Positions 33,250-42,724 of a stretch of 64,000 nt of DNA are shown here, in pieces; position 1 is the first letter of the stretch, and each line of letters opens with the position of its first letter. The stretch is from positions 48,955 to 112,954 of the forward strand of contig NZ_JAQAGY010000022.1 of assembly GCF_027533645.1 (NCBI RefSeq), in the 5' to 3' direction. Origin of the DNA: Paenibacillus caseinilyticus (GTDB taxonomy: Bacteria; Bacillota; Bacilli; Paenibacillales; NBRC-103111). Below the pieces are notes generated by a model, which saw only the letters and a list, made by a program, of their open reading frames with translations, had not been told where the DNA came from and did no database searches. A program made the position numbers and the translations under genes.

Positions 33250-34293
33250 TTAAGCGAGCTTGACCGTCCAGTCGGCTTCCTTCAGCCAGGCGCCCCCTGC
33301 CAGATCCCTGCCCCGCAGCGTAACCCGGTCCCGGTATACTTGAACGTACAGCGCCTGCGCCTTCTCTTTGGCGGCATTCTGGTAGCTGCGGTTCAGCACG
33401 CGGCCGACCGAGGAATTGTGAAAATAATGGTACCCTTCCCGGACGTAATGCTCCGTCGTCCCATGGAAGTCCTGATGCCGGTGGCCGGCAAAGACGAAGA
33501 CATTCTTGTAAGGCTTCAGCAGCTCGCGGAATTTCTTCGCCCGGATGAGCTGGTGGGAGCCGCCGTCCTGACCGGCGGGGGGCAGCGGCTGGTGGGTCAT
33601 CACGAACACCGGTCTGCCGTCCTTGTGTGCCGCGAGCTTCTCCTTCAGCCAGTTCAGCTGCTCATCCGAGTACCAGGCCCCTTCGCCGACCTCCGGCTTC
33701 TCCTGCACGTAGGTTTCCTGGGACAGCAGGATGACGTGATGATTGTTGATCCACGCATCATGATACGGCTTCTCCAGGCCAAAGAAAGTCTGGAACCGCT
33801 CGCGCGACCCTTGGTCCGTCTTGCCGTTCGGCGCCGACGCTTTGTTGAAGGCCCCGAACTTATCGATCCAGATATCATAATAATCGTGGTTCCCCATATT
33901 CGCCAGCACGGGAGGAAGCGTGTAGGCCGACAGAATCTTCTTCAGTTCCCTGTAATCCTTCTCCCGCCCGTACTCGGTCAGATCCCCGGTAATGACAAGC
34001 GCATCGACGGGAGAGCCCAGACGCTGCAGATCGTCCATGCCCTGCTTCAGATGCTTGATCGTATTGGGATCGTCCTCGGATATATGGAGGTCGCTGAATA
34101 TCATCATCGAGAACAGCGGTTCTTTCGTATCGGTTCCCTGGTCTGCCGGGGGTACGGCGGCCGGCTGCGGATCAGGCTGCTCCAGCACCAGAACCTCTTC
34201 CTGTGCTTTGAGCAGTTTGTACAGACCGGTGCCCGCTGCTCCCAGTATCACCAGAATGCCGAGCAATAAGCGGATAAATGTACGCCGTGTCAC
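33250..34293 (-). CDS. Membrane-anchored metallophosphoesterase
   Basis: This 347-residue protein has an N-terminal TRRTFIRLLLGILVILGA anchor. It then has the calcineurin-like metal motifs: SDLHISEDD (about 67-75), VITGDLTEYG (about 100), MGNHDYYD (about 133), VFMTHQPLPP (about 227), and FAGHRHQDFHG (about 262). All five metal ligands are visible, so a two-metal phosphoesterase is expected. The C-terminal 60 residues add a small beta domain ending LKEADWTVKLA. It lies upstream of prfC in the same direction, 55 bases apart. Substrate unknown. Confidence 0.88.
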   Translation of the reverse strand: MTRRTFIRLLLGILVILGAAGTGLYKLLKAQEEVLVLEQPDPQPAAVPPADQGTDTKEPLFSMMIFSDLHISEDDPNTIKHLKQGMDDLQRLGSPVDALVITGDLTEYGREKDYRELKKILSAYTLPPVLANMGNHDYYDIWIDKFGAFNKASAPNGKTDQGSRERFQTFFGLEKPYHDAWINNHHVILLSQETYVQEKPEVGEGAWYSDEQLNWLKEKLAAHKDGRPVFVMTHQPLPPAGQDGGSHQLIRAKKFRELLKPYKNVFVFAGHRHQDFHGTTEHYVREGYHYFHNSSVGRVLNRSYQNAAKEKAQALYVQVYRDRVTLRGRDLAGGAWLKEADWTVKLA

Positions 34294-34473
34294 AATGGTC
34301 TCAGCCTCCCGGTCGTTCCTATGCTGCTTTACATTCGTTCATCCCTATATTATACCGCGTTTTGCCTTGTATTGCATACAGCCAGCCAAAAAATAGCATG
34401 AGCCGCACGGGATTCTCCCAACCTGAACGGCAGGCCGAGATGGAATCCGCCTCCGCAGGCCCTGGACACTGCC

Positions 34474-34504
34474 AATAACCCGGCGCAGCCCGCGCCGGGT
34501 TATT
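34474..34504. terminator. Perfect 13-bp hairpin
   Basis: AATAACCCGGCGC and GCGCCGGGTTATT pair around five bases, in the gap downstream of the cyclase gene. No long T-run, but the AT ends and position suggest a transcript end. Confidence 0.55.
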
Positions 34505-34544
34505 CGTGTGCTCGCTATTTCTGGCTCATCGGCCTACCGCCGCT

Positions 34545-35168
34545 CTAAGAACCCATAAGGAAGGCCCGTGCCGGAGCGGCTTCGATGCCTTCGAGCTTCA
34601 GCGGCGCCAAGACGAAGAAGTAACTTCCGGCCGGCACGTCCTTCAGCCGCAGGCCCTCAAGGATCAGCACACCGCGCCGCATCAGGGAGCGGTGCGTGGG
34701 GTACCCTTCCTGCGACCGCTCGATACCCAGGCCGTCTACTCCGACGCCCTTGATGCCCAGCTGCGCAAGATACTCCGCGCCGTCCTGCTTCACATAAACG
34801 AACCCGTCGTCCCAAGCCTCGGAGTAGGAGTTCTTCGTCTTGAGCAGGATCCACTCCCCCGGCTGAATCGCCAGCGGCTCCAGATCCGCACGGGTGATGC
34901 CGTCCTCCACACGGGTGAGATCAAGCACCCGCGCCGGACCGATCAGGTCCTGCAGCGGAATCGATTCGATCTGTGCCCCATCCGGAAGCATGTGCAGCGG
35001 GGCATCCAGATGCGTGCCCGTATGGGCATCGAGGGAGATCCGCGTTTCGTGGGTCTCCCCCGTATCGTGGCTGCGCACCGTCTGGAAGACGGGACGGTTG
35101 TGTTCCAGGTCCTTCCAGACCTGCATCTGCGGACGGATCACCGACGAGATGTCGTACAGCTTCAGCAA
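34545..35168 (-). CDS. Cyclase-family metal hydrolase, kynurenine-formamidase-like
   Basis: This 207-residue enzyme is read from the TTG at 35168 (MLKLYDISSVIRPQ), which has AGAGGGAGG upstream and clears the zwf stop; the longer frame would run deep into zwf. The metal motif of the family, DAHTGTHLDAPLHML, is present (about residues 45-60), along with VLDLTRVEDGITRADLEP and GVDGLGIERS. Family members include bacterial kynurenine formamidase KynB. No other kyn gene is here. It is 56 bases downstream of zwf in the same direction. Confidence 0.85.
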   Translation of the reverse strand: MLKLYDISSVIRPQMQVWKDLEHNRPVFQTVRSHDTGETHETRISLDAHTGTHLDAPLHMLPDGAQIESIPLQDLIGPARVLDLTRVEDGITRADLEPLAIQPGEWILLKTKNSYSEAWDDGFVYVKQDGAEYLAQLGIKGVGVDGLGIERSQEGYPTHRSLMRRGVLILEGLRLKDVPAGSYFFVLAPLKLEGIEAAPARAFLMGS

Positions 35169-35224
35169 TCCGAACGCCTCCCTCTCGTTATCTTCCGGCA
35201 GCACGTCATCCTTCCAGCGACGGA

Positions 35225-36751
35225 TTAGACGAGGGTACGGCCGTTCTCCCAAGCCACTTCGCCTTCGTCTTGTCCGTTCACCGGCCACCAGCGGAAGCCG
35301 TCCTCGGCTACGAGCTGCTGCGCTTTCTCCGGTCCCCATGTGCCTGCGCTGTACAGCTGCAGGTCTTCGGTACGGTCGCCCCATTCGGCGGCAATTTTGT
35401 CGACGTACTTCCAAGCCAGCGCCACTTCATCCCAGCGGGTAAAGTAAGTGGAATCGCCGCGGGCAGCGTCATAGATCAGACGCTCGTACGCTTCAGGCGT
35501 GTTGAGCCCAACCTGGCAGCTCTGGCAGAAGTCCATCGCCACCGGCACGATCGTGCCTTCGGAGCCCGGCTGTTTCGCATTCATTTTGAAATAAATGCCC
35601 TCCATCGGGTTGACCCGGAACACGAGCAGATTCGGCTCCAGCTTATGCTTGCGGGAGAGATAGACGTTGTTCGGCACATTCTTGAATTCCACCACAACCT
35701 CGGTGGTCTTCACCGGCAGGCGCTTGCCTGTGCGGATATAGAACGGCACGCCCGCCCAGCGGAAGTTATCCACGAACACCCGGGCGGCGAAGTACGTCTC
35801 CGTCGTCGACTCGGGATTCACCGAATCCTCGTCGCGGTAAGCGCGCACCTGCTGGCCCTTCATCGTCCCGTCGGCATATTGGCCGCGCACCGTGTTGGCA
35901 CGCACCTCGGCCGCCGTCTGGAACCCGCGGAGGCTGCGGAACACCTTTACCTTCTCGTCCCGGATATCCTCCGGATGCATACGGCTCGGCGGTTCCATCG
36001 CCATGATCGCCAGCATCTGCAGCATATGGTTCTGGCCCATATCGCGCAGGGCGCCGGAGTGGTCGTAGTATCCGCCCCGCTCTTCGACACCTACGGTCTC
36101 GCTGAGCGTAATCTGGATGTTGGCGATATACTTGTTGTTCCACAGCGGCTCGAAGAAGGCATTGGCGAACCGCACGACGTTGATGTTCTGCACCATCTCC
36201 TTGCCGAGATAGTGGTCGATCCGGTAAATATCCTTCTCCTCGAACACCTGGCGGATCTCCGCATTGAGCTTCTCAGCCGACTGCAGATCGTAACCGAACG
36301 GCTTCTCGATCACGAGGCGGTTCCAGCCTGCCGACTCCAGCAGCCCGCCCTCCTTGAGGTTATGGGATACGCTCCCGAAGAGTTCAGGCGACAACGCGAG
36401 GTAGTGCAGGCGGTTGCCGCCTATCTCGAACTTGGCATCGAGCTCATCGGTCAGCTCCCGCAGCTGCTTGAACCCGTCCACATTGTTGATATCGAGCGAC
36501 ATGTATTGGAAATGCTCGGCAAACGACTCCCACTGCTCGTCCTTCGTCACCTTGTAACGGGCGAACTCCTCGATCGACTGATGCAGGTCATCGCGAAACT
36601 GCTCGTTCGTACGGGGCCGGCGCGCCAGGCCGATAACGGCGAAGCGGTCGCCCAGCTTACGCTCCCGGTACAGGCTGTAGAACGCCGGAAAAAGCTTGCG
36701 CCGGGCCAAATCCCCGGTCGCTCCGAAAATCAAGTACACGGCACTGGTCAT
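35225..36751 (-). CDS. zwf: Glucose-6-phosphate 1-dehydrogenase
   Basis: This 508-residue enzyme has the NADP motif IFGATGDLARRKLFPAFYSL at the N-terminus and the G6P-binding RIDHYLGKEMVQNINVVRFA (about residues 178-197), with the catalytic His and Lys of this segment. Later it has VEFKNVPNNVYLSRKHKLEP. Length matches Zwf. It feeds the pentose phosphate pathway and supplies NADPH. It is preceded by a 285-base gap that holds its promoter, though I do not see a clear consensus there. Confidence 0.95.
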   Translation of the reverse strand: MTSAVYLIFGATGDLARRKLFPAFYSLYRERKLGDRFAVIGLARRPRTNEQFRDDLHQSIEEFARYKVTKDEQWESFAEHFQYMSLDINNVDGFKQLRELTDELDAKFEIGGNRLHYLALSPELFGSVSHNLKEGGLLESAGWNRLVIEKPFGYDLQSAEKLNAEIRQVFEEKDIYRIDHYLGKEMVQNINVVRFANAFFEPLWNNKYIANIQITLSETVGVEERGGYYDHSGALRDMGQNHMLQMLAIMAMEPPSRMHPEDIRDEKVKVFRSLRGFQTAAEVRANTVRGQYADGTMKGQQVRAYRDEDSVNPESTTETYFAARVFVDNFRWAGVPFYIRTGKRLPVKTTEVVVEFKNVPNNVYLSRKHKLEPNLLVFRVNPMEGIYFKMNAKQPGSEGTIVPVAMDFCQSCQVGLNTPEAYERLIYDAARGDSTYFTRWDEVALAWKYVDKIAAEWGDRTEDLQLYSAGTWGPEKAQQLVAEDGFRWWPVNGQDEGEVAWENGRTLV

Positions 36752-37036
36752 GTTTACCTCATTCTTTCTTTAGTTGGAATGGGAGGCAACAGGCAAATGC
36801 TGCCTGTCCTTCTTCATCCCTTAGCATATCGAAAACCGGAAGCAGATTCAATACTGCGAGAAGGATTCTCAATAATAATCGGGCGGAAAACTCGGCAAAT
36901 GACGGCCGCCACTGGCAAATGCCCTCCTATTTCTGGAAGACATTGGACAACTGCCGAATGGGCGACCGCCCGGAACTCCGGGACAGATGCCGCATAAACT
37001 GGAATGTAGAATGCACCCTTACGGAGGCGAACCCCC

Positions 37037-37393
37037 ATGAAACGGATTCATAACATCTGCGAAGAAGAATGCAAACCCCATTACGGCAAGCCTGTCGTCC
37101 TGCTGCTTCGGGACGGCAGCGAGATATACGGCACCTTGAGCCGGATCAGCGACGGCAAGCTCGTCCTGAACGAAGTCGAAGAAGCCGGCGGCGCTTCCAA
37201 TCTGGCCGTAGCCGGCAAGAAATCCCTCGCCCGTAAAAAAGGCAGAACCGCCAAAAAAGCAGGCCGGCCCGACGCATCGACCCAATCCCTAGGCAATGGA
37301 CCTTATCCCGGCCCCTACCCGTATACCCCCTTCTATCCGTCCCCGATCCTGCTGGACCTTGCGCTGATTGCGCTGCTCTTCGTGCTGATCTGA
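37037..37393 (+). CDS. Small Sm-like protein with hydrophobic C-terminus
   Basis: This 118-residue protein has an N-terminal beta segment (KPVVLLLRDGSEIYGTLSRI, then SDGKLVLNEVE, residues about 18-50) that resembles an Sm/Hfq-type barrel. A basic Ala/Lys-rich linker follows, then a Pro/Tyr-rich stretch (NGPYPGPYPYTPFYPS), then a hydrophobic tail ILLDLALIALLFVLI. That tail is like the membrane segment of YjcZ-type sporulation proteins, so this may be a membrane-tethered spore protein. The ATG follows GGAGGCGAACCCCC. I know no function. Confidence 0.6.
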   Translation: MKRIHNICEEECKPHYGKPVVLLLRDGSEIYGTLSRISDGKLVLNEVEEAGGASNLAVAGKKSLARKKGRTAKKAGRPDASTQSLGNGPYPGPYPYTPFYPSPILLDLALIALLFVLI

Positions 37394-37451
37394 TTCGCCC
37401 GCGCCGAGGCGAGGATAAGACAGCTGCGGGTTCACATGCGACGCGGTTCAC

Positions 37452-37490
37452 AAAAAGGGCTGTTTCCCCCATGGGAAGCAGCCCTTTTTG
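37452..37490. terminator. Bidirectional terminator
   Basis: AAAAAGGGCTG/CAGCCCTTTTT stem around a 16-base loop, between two convergent genes (stop at 37393 and the SLH gene stop at 37536). Confidence 0.85.
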
Positions 37491-37535
37491 GCTTGTTACG
37501 CTATCATCCGCGCCCCCTCTGTGGGGTACGGGCCA

Positions 37536-40500
37536 TCAAAAATCCAAGCGCTGCAGGAGACGCTTCAGCATCGCAGTCGCCTGGGCGCGCGTCGTGTTCG
37601 CCTGCGGCTGGAACATCCGGTCGGTCACGCCCTGCATGAAGCCCTGTTCCAGCGCGAAGGCCACGGCCTCCTGCGCCCATGGGGCTACCTTCGCCCCGTC
37701 GCGGAACCGGCTCAGCGGCCCGCCGGCGGCACTGCCCGGCGGCACGGCTGGGCTGCCCGGACCGATGATGCCTCCGGCGGCACCGTCCGCCGCTCCGTCA
37801 TCGAAGCTCTCGTCCGCTCCGGCCAGGGTTCCGGCCGGAGGCGAAGCTTCGCCTGCCGGATCCGCCTGCACGGCCGGCTGCTGGCCGGAGGCAAAGCGGA
37901 TCGCCCGCTGGAACAAGGTGGCAGTCTGCTCCCGGGTCACGACCTGCATCGGACGGAATGTGCCGTCCTCGTAGCCGTCGATCAGACCTGCTTTGACCGC
38001 TTCGGCCACAGCTCCCGCGTACCAGGCGTCCGGCCCGACGTCCCGGAAGCCGGACTCGCCGTTCCCTCCCGGCGCATTCTCCAGTCCGATCGCCCGTACT
38101 AGCAGTACGGACAGTTCGGCCCGGGTGATTGCCTGGTCCGGAGCGAAGCGCTGTTCATCCAGCCCGGTGACGACGCCCTTGGATGCAAGCTCTTCAATGT
38201 CCGCCTTCGCCCAGTGGGCCGCCGTGTCCGCGAAGGACTTCGCCGCGGCTTTGACGGTGAAGATGCCGCCCTGCGGGGCTTTGACCGTCAGCGTCTGCCG
38301 TCCGTCCGGAGCCGTCCCGGACTTCGCCGGCAGGTAGCCCCAGCTGCCCGTCTGCGGATCGAGCCACATGGCGGACGGCTGGCCGGCCCCGGCAGCGGCG
38401 CCCTCCAGGGTCACCGTACGCTCGACGTACTGGCCTTCGTAATCCGTCACCTCCTGGCTTCCGCTGAGAAGCTGCAGCTCCACCGGATGCGGAAGCAGCA
38501 GACTGGCGCCCTCTTTGGCTGCCAATTCCTGGGCGAGTGTGCTCGCCTGGTCCGTGCGGACCTTCGTCACGATCGAGAGAATCCCCGAGCCGTCACCGGC
38601 TGCCGCAGCCTTCTGCAGCAGAGCCGCAGGCAGGCTTCCTTTGAACGAAGGCAGCTGGACTGCCACCCGGATTCCCGCCGCCGTCGTCCCGTTCAGGAAT
38701 GGAGCCGCGGGCAGATTCACGATTGCCGAATCGCCTGCGCCGGCCGCCTGGATAATCACCGTGCCCGTGCCAACGCCGCTCAGCGCCTCGGACAGCGACG
38801 CCTCATCTACCGTCCCTTGGCTCTGGACTTCGCCCTCCGGGGTCATCCCGGACTGCATCGTCGCCGTGATCGTCCGCTCCTGTCCGGCGGGGGCAGGAGT
38901 ATAGCTGGTGCTGCCATCATAACCGGTGCCGTTGTTGTAGCCGTGGCTGCCGTTCCCTGCCCCGCCATTGGACTGCAGCTGGGTTCCGTCCGTCCCCGCG
39001 CTTCCCGCCGTAGCCGAAACATTGAGCTTCGTGGAGCGGTTCCCGGCCGCATCCTCCGCCTCCACGGAGAACTGGTAATTTTGACCCGCGGTCAGTCCTG
39101 TAACCGTATAGCTGCGGGAAGATTCCGAGAGGGACGTGAGCTCCGTGGAGCCCTGGAACACGTTATAGGCCGTGACATCCACGTTGTCGGTGGCGCCGCC
39201 CCAAGTAAGGGTCACCTGGGAGTCCCCGGCGTCCGCAGCCGTCAGCTCCGCCCCGCTGTCCCATGTGGGGGTCTGTGTATCGCTGCTGCCCGATACGCTG
39301 ACATAAGCGGTAGCGGTCGTTCCGCCGTACGAAGCCGTGATCGTAGCGCTGCCCGCCGCGTGCCCGCGCACATAGCCGCTCGTGTCGGCCGTCGCTACGG
39401 AAGGATTCGAGCTGGTGTAGCTGGCCGAGGAGGTTACAACCGAATCGTAATCATTGTCATAATCATAGTCGTTATTGTAGGAATTATTGTAATAGGCCGT
39501 CAGCGAGAAATAACTGCTTCCTCCCGCATTCAGCGAGAAGGAGCTCGGAGAGAAGGTCAGGGACGAAATCCCGTTGTAACTCGACCCGCTCACCGATACG
39601 GATGCGTCGTAAGTCAGTCCCCCGTAGCTCACCTTGATGTTCGTCGTGCCGGATGTGCTGCCGGCCTTCAGCACACCGGCTGAAGATACGGAAGCGATCC
39701 ACGTCGAGCTGCTCGAGAAGGTGGCTTCGTCCGTCACATCCTGCGAGGTGCCGTCGGCATAATAGGCCGTAACCGTCAGCGAGTACGATTGCCCCCGGTA
39801 GAGATTCGCCGGCACATCGACCGATAACGAATCGAGCGTCGTATGAGAATCCCCTACGGTAATATGCGCCGTAATGCTCTTCCCGCCATAGGTGACGGTC
39901 AGGTCGGTCTGTCCCAGCGCCACCGCCCGCAGGGTGCCACGCGAGGTGACCGAAGCAACAGCCGGATTCGAGGAAGCGAACGTGACGCCGCTGTTCAGCT
40001 CCTCGGTCGATCCGTCCGAGTACAGGGCACTGGCCGTGAGTTCCTTAACGTCTCCGATAGCCAGCTGCGCCGGTGCGTCCACTCCGATCGACTGCAGCTC
40101 CCGCAGCGGACCGACCGTCAGCTCCACTTGGGTCGAGATCCCGCCGTACGAGACAGTGATGACCGCTTCCCCTTCCGCCCGGGCGGTCAAGACTCCCTTG
40201 GAGGACACGGATACAACGGAAGGACGGGAGCTCGCATACTTGATCCCCTGCGTCACGGCTTCTTCCGAACCATCGTCGTACAGAGCCGTGACTTCCAGCT
40301 GATGGGTCTTCCCTTTGCCGAGACGGGCCGGAGCGTTCGTTTCGAGCGCCTCCAGGCTTGTGGCCGTCCCTACAGTAACTTCAGCCGCAGCTTTCTTCCC
40401 GCCGTACGTTACGGTAATCTTGGCCTCTCCCTCCGTCTTGGCCTTAAGCACGCCTGCCGCCGTTACCGAGACGATCTTCGGCTTGCTGGAGACATAGGCG

Positions 40501-41129
40501 GCGGAGGCCGTCACATCTTCCGTGCGGCCGTCCGAGTATACGGCCAGGACCTGAAGCGGATGGGCATCCCCCTGCTCGAGCTGGAGATCGGTCTCTTCGA
40601 GCCGGATCTCCGAGAGCGCGCTCTCCGGAGGAACCTCCGCCGCCGAGCCATAGACCTGGAATTCCGCAATGGCCCTCTTGCCGCCTGTACTTCCGGAGGT
40701 CGTAATCCGGACATACCGGGCCGCCACATTCCCCGAATCCACGTAGCCCGTACCTGCCGGCACAGTGGTATTCTTCATCCGGCTCGCATAAGGGTACCAG
40801 GTTTCATTGTCGCTGGAGAACTCGATCACATATTTATAAATGCTGCTGCGGTCCGTATACACAGTCCGGATCTGGCGTACATCGTAACGCTGGCCAAGAT
40901 CCACCATCAGCCATGGAGGCGTCTGGCTGCTCCCGGGCGACCAGGAGGTCCCCATGTTCCCATCGAGCGCCCGGGCGGGTCCGTAGGTTGCCCCCGTGAC
41001 ACTGCTTGCCGCAGCTTTCTTTCCTTGTGAGACCGGCACTTCCGCATGAGCGGAGGAACTAACGCCTATTGAACCTGCCATTCCCAGTCCCAGCGTTAGG
41101 AACAGCAGTGTCATCCATTGTTTCATCAA
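37536..41129 (-). CDS. S-layer-anchored surface protein with discoidin, Ig-like and Fn3 domains
   Basis: This 1,197-residue protein has a signal peptide (cleavage near AHAEVP), an F5/8-type C carbohydrate-binding domain (about 35-165: GPARALDGNMGTSWSPG, WLMVDLGQRYDVRQIRTVY), then five to six bacterial Ig-like (Big-2) repeats to about 615. Each repeat has the form YADGTSxDVT... VxSxGVLKA...G. A fibronectin type III domain (about 620-705), a linker, and three SLH motifs (from about 965: FADTAAHWAKADIEELASKG) follow. One Ig repeat carries an Asn/Asp/Tyr insertion (about 550-560). SLH repeats bind pyruvylated wall polymer. A wall-bound polysaccharide-binding or adhesion role is likely. Confidence 0.9.
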   Translation of the reverse strand: MMKQWMTLLFLTLGLGMAGSIGVSSSAHAEVPVSQGKKAAASSVTGATYGPARALDGNMGTSWSPGSSQTPPWLMVDLGQRYDVRQIRTVYTDRSSIYKYVIEFSSDNETWYPYASRMKNTTVPAGTGYVDSGNVAARYVRITTSGSTGGKRAIAEFQVYGSAAEVPPESALSEIRLEETDLQLEQGDAHPLQVLAVYSDGRTEDVTASAAYVSSKPKIVSVTAAGVLKAKTEGEAKITVTYGGKKAAAEVTVGTATSLEALETNAPARLGKGKTHQLEVTALYDDGSEEAVTQGIKYASSRPSVVSVSSKGVLTARAEGEAVITVSYGGISTQVELTVGPLRELQSIGVDAPAQLAIGDVKELTASALYSDGSTEELNSGVTFASSNPAVASVTSRGTLRAVALGQTDLTVTYGGKSITAHITVGDSHTTLDSLSVDVPANLYRGQSYSLTVTAYYADGTSQDVTDEATFSSSSTWIASVSSAGVLKAGSTSGTTNIKVSYGGLTYDASVSVSGSSYNGISSLTFSPSSFSLNAGGSSYFSLTAYYNNSYNNDYDYDNDYDSVVTSSASYTSSNPSVATADTSGYVRGHAAGSATITASYGGTTATAYVSVSGSSDTQTPTWDSGAELTAADAGDSQVTLTWGGATDNVDVTAYNVFQGSTELTSLSESSRSYTVTGLTAGQNYQFSVEAEDAAGNRSTKLNVSATAGSAGTDGTQLQSNGGAGNGSHGYNNGTGYDGSTSYTPAPAGQERTITATMQSGMTPEGEVQSQGTVDEASLSEALSGVGTGTVIIQAAGAGDSAIVNLPAAPFLNGTTAAGIRVAVQLPSFKGSLPAALLQKAAAAGDGSGILSIVTKVRTDQASTLAQELAAKEGASLLLPHPVELQLLSGSQEVTDYEGQYVERTVTLEGAAAGAGQPSAMWLDPQTGSWGYLPAKSGTAPDGRQTLTVKAPQGGIFTVKAAAKSFADTAAHWAKADIEELASKGVVTGLDEQRFAPDQAITRAELSVLLVRAIGLENAPGGNGESGFRDVGPDAWYAGAVAEAVKAGLIDGYEDGTFRPMQVVTREQTATLFQRAIRFASGQQPAVQADPAGEASPPAGTLAGADESFDDGAADGAAGGIIGPGSPAVPPGSAAGGPLSRFRDGAKVAPWAQEAVAFALEQGFMQGVTDRMFQPQANTTRAQATAMLKRLLQRLDF

Positions 41130-41406
41130 TCATCCCTCCATTCTGTAGGTCTAGGTTATAACAGCTGCCGGGAACGGACGAAGCAGTATAAGGCTGCGGG
41201 CAATATACTTCTTAACCGTTGAACCAAAGGTGCGCAGAGGCTGCATGATAACGCTTTCTCCATTTTACCAGAATGTGGGTTGCGTCAATAGGTACTGTGA
41301 ACTTAATTTACAAAAAAATAACCTTTGCTCGAACCTTGTCGATCAAGGATTTTTAATAAGAAAAGCCCCCGTTTCGACTCGGAAGCTCCCTTCGGCAAAG
41401 CATATG

Positions 41407-41877
41407 CTACATCAGCGGCTTGATCATCAGGTAGCAGCGGAGACGGCTATCGTAATGAACCGCCTGATAACCGAGCCGGACATAGAAGCGCTGGGCGGAG
41501 GCATTCGCCTCATCCACCCACAATTCGACCTCCCTGCAGCCGTACATGCCCGCTGTCCGTTCGGCCTTCTCCATCAGCCTCCGGCCGATGCCAAGGCCTT
41601 GGTAGGCACGGCCCACCGCAAGCAGATCGACGCGAAGCCTCTCCCGTTCCTTCGGCTTCAGCAGAATAAAACCCGCCGGCTTGCGTCCGGCCGCCGTATC
41701 GACATAAGTCAGGCCTTCTGCAAGCCGCTTGCGGATCGCGGACGGCCTGAGCTGCAGCCCCGGCTTCGTCTGCCTTGCATAAGGCAGGAGCAGGTCTTCG
41801 ATCAATTTGAATATAATGGTGTCGTCCTGGCGGGGGATTCGTTTGCGGATCATGGGCAGTACCGCCTTCCTGTACAT
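41407..41877 (-). CDS. GNAT-family acetyltransferase
   Basis: This 156-residue protein has the acetyl-CoA loop RAYQGLGIGRRLMEKAER (about residues 92-109, Q/R-x-x-G-x-G/A), preceded by the beta strand GFILLKPKERERLRVDLLAV. The C-terminal motif ELWVDEANASAQRFYVRLGY is the usual motif B. The N-terminus is very basic. It may act on small molecules, peptides or proteins. It stands alone on the minus strand, upstream of the SLH gene. Confidence 0.88.
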   Translation of the reverse strand: MYRKAVLPMIRKRIPRQDDTIIFKLIEDLLLPYARQTKPGLQLRPSAIRKRLAEGLTYVDTAAGRKPAGFILLKPKERERLRVDLLAVGRAYQGLGIGRRLMEKAERTAGMYGCREVELWVDEANASAQRFYVRLGYQAVHYDSRLRCYLMIKPLM

Positions 41878-42012
41878 AGCTTCTCTCTGCTAGCTTATGA
41901 GGAGCGGAGGAGGAAGGTTAATGTATTGCTTCCCATGATGCAGAAGGGGCAGTGGATTCGATGCTTCTTTCGGGGGGAGGGGGGGGTACGCGGTTCTTGG
42001 GGCATCTATTTC

Positions 42013-42102
42013 CTACTTCATGTATTTCTTGGCAACAAAAGCCAAAAAGGCGATGGATAACACCAATACGCCGGCAATGACAATCCAGTGAACCCAGTTC
42101 AT
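42013..42102 (-). CDS. 29-residue single-pass membrane peptide
   Basis: This 29-codon frame starts at an ATG with AAGGAG upstream (spacing 12, rather long). It encodes NWVHWIVIAGVLVLSIAFLA followed by FVAKKYMK: one hydrophobic helix with a Trp pair outside and a Lys-rich cytosolic end. The composition is convincing for a real membrane micro-protein of the kind common in spore-formers. It has no relation to neighbouring genes. Function unknown. Confidence 0.5.
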   Translation of the reverse strand: MNWVHWIVIAGVLVLSIAFLAFVAKKYMK

Positions 42103-42251
42103 CAGGGGCACGAGCTCCTTCGGTTAAGGCTAATTGATAGATTATCATACGATATCCGCCAAGAATGTGTCAAGGACTGTAATTTACGGCAGCGGCAGGC
42201 TGGGGTATAATGGAGACAGATCATCGGAACAATCGAACGGAGGGCGGTCAT

Positions 42252-42614
42252 ATGATTACAGCAGTAGCGAAGGTCACGGGAATTTACCGTTCCGAGGCGC
42301 AGTGGCAGGAAGCGGAAGAACGCCGTCTCCTCCACTTGGCGGATGCCGCGGCCGCCCGGCGGAAACCGGCAGGACGCTCCCCTCAGACGTCGGCCGCCTA
42401 TGACCGCGAGACCGGGCAGGCGGCCAAGGGACCTGCGGATGTATCCCAGGCCGCGGCGGCCGCAAGCCTCCGCAGACTCATACCGCCGGCCCAGGGCGGA
42501 GGCCCGGGTAACCTGCCTATGGCCGGTTCGCAGGTGCTGCGCCAGAGGCCGAATCCGTACGGGCAGGGGAAGCCTGCTTCCTTCACCGGCCTGCTTCTGG
42601 ATACCTATGCCTAG
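42252..42614 (+). CDS. Hypothetical basic, Ala/Pro-rich protein
   Basis: This 120-residue protein is read from the ATG (MITAVAKVTGIYR) preceded by GGAGGGCGGTC; an ATG 14 codons earlier has no clear site. It is rich in Ala, Arg, Gly and Pro and probably largely disordered, apart from a short amphipathic start (SEAQWQEAEERRLLHLADAAA). It ends in a strong terminator. No family recognised. Confidence 0.5.
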   Translation: MITAVAKVTGIYRSEAQWQEAEERRLLHLADAAAARRKPAGRSPQTSAAYDRETGQAAKGPADVSQAAAAASLRRLIPPAQGGGPGNLPMAGSQVLRQRPNPYGQGKPASFTGLLLDTYA

Positions 42615-42630
42615 TCCGGTTTACCCTGCA

Positions 42631-42674
42631 CAGCATGGAGCAGTCCCCCAACGGACCGCCCCATGCTTTTTTTT
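42631..42674 (+). terminator. Rho-independent terminator
   Basis: AGCATGG/CCATGCT arms with a GC-rich interior, followed by eight T. Confidence 0.8.
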
Positions 42675-42724
42675 CGTGGATGCCCGCAGCGGCAGATTCC
42701 CCGGAGCTCCCTGCCGATCCCCTA

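Noticed and set aside
31545..33263. A 572-codon plus-strand frame
   Set aside because: Exact antisense of prfC, whose motifs are unmistakable; the plus frame has no recognisable domains.
34973..36997. A 674-codon plus-strand frame
   Set aside because: Antisense of zwf; His/Arg/Leu-rich with no domain pattern.
39843..41030. A 395-codon plus-strand frame
   Set aside because: Antisense of the Ig-like repeat region of the SLH protein; periodicity comes from the repeats.
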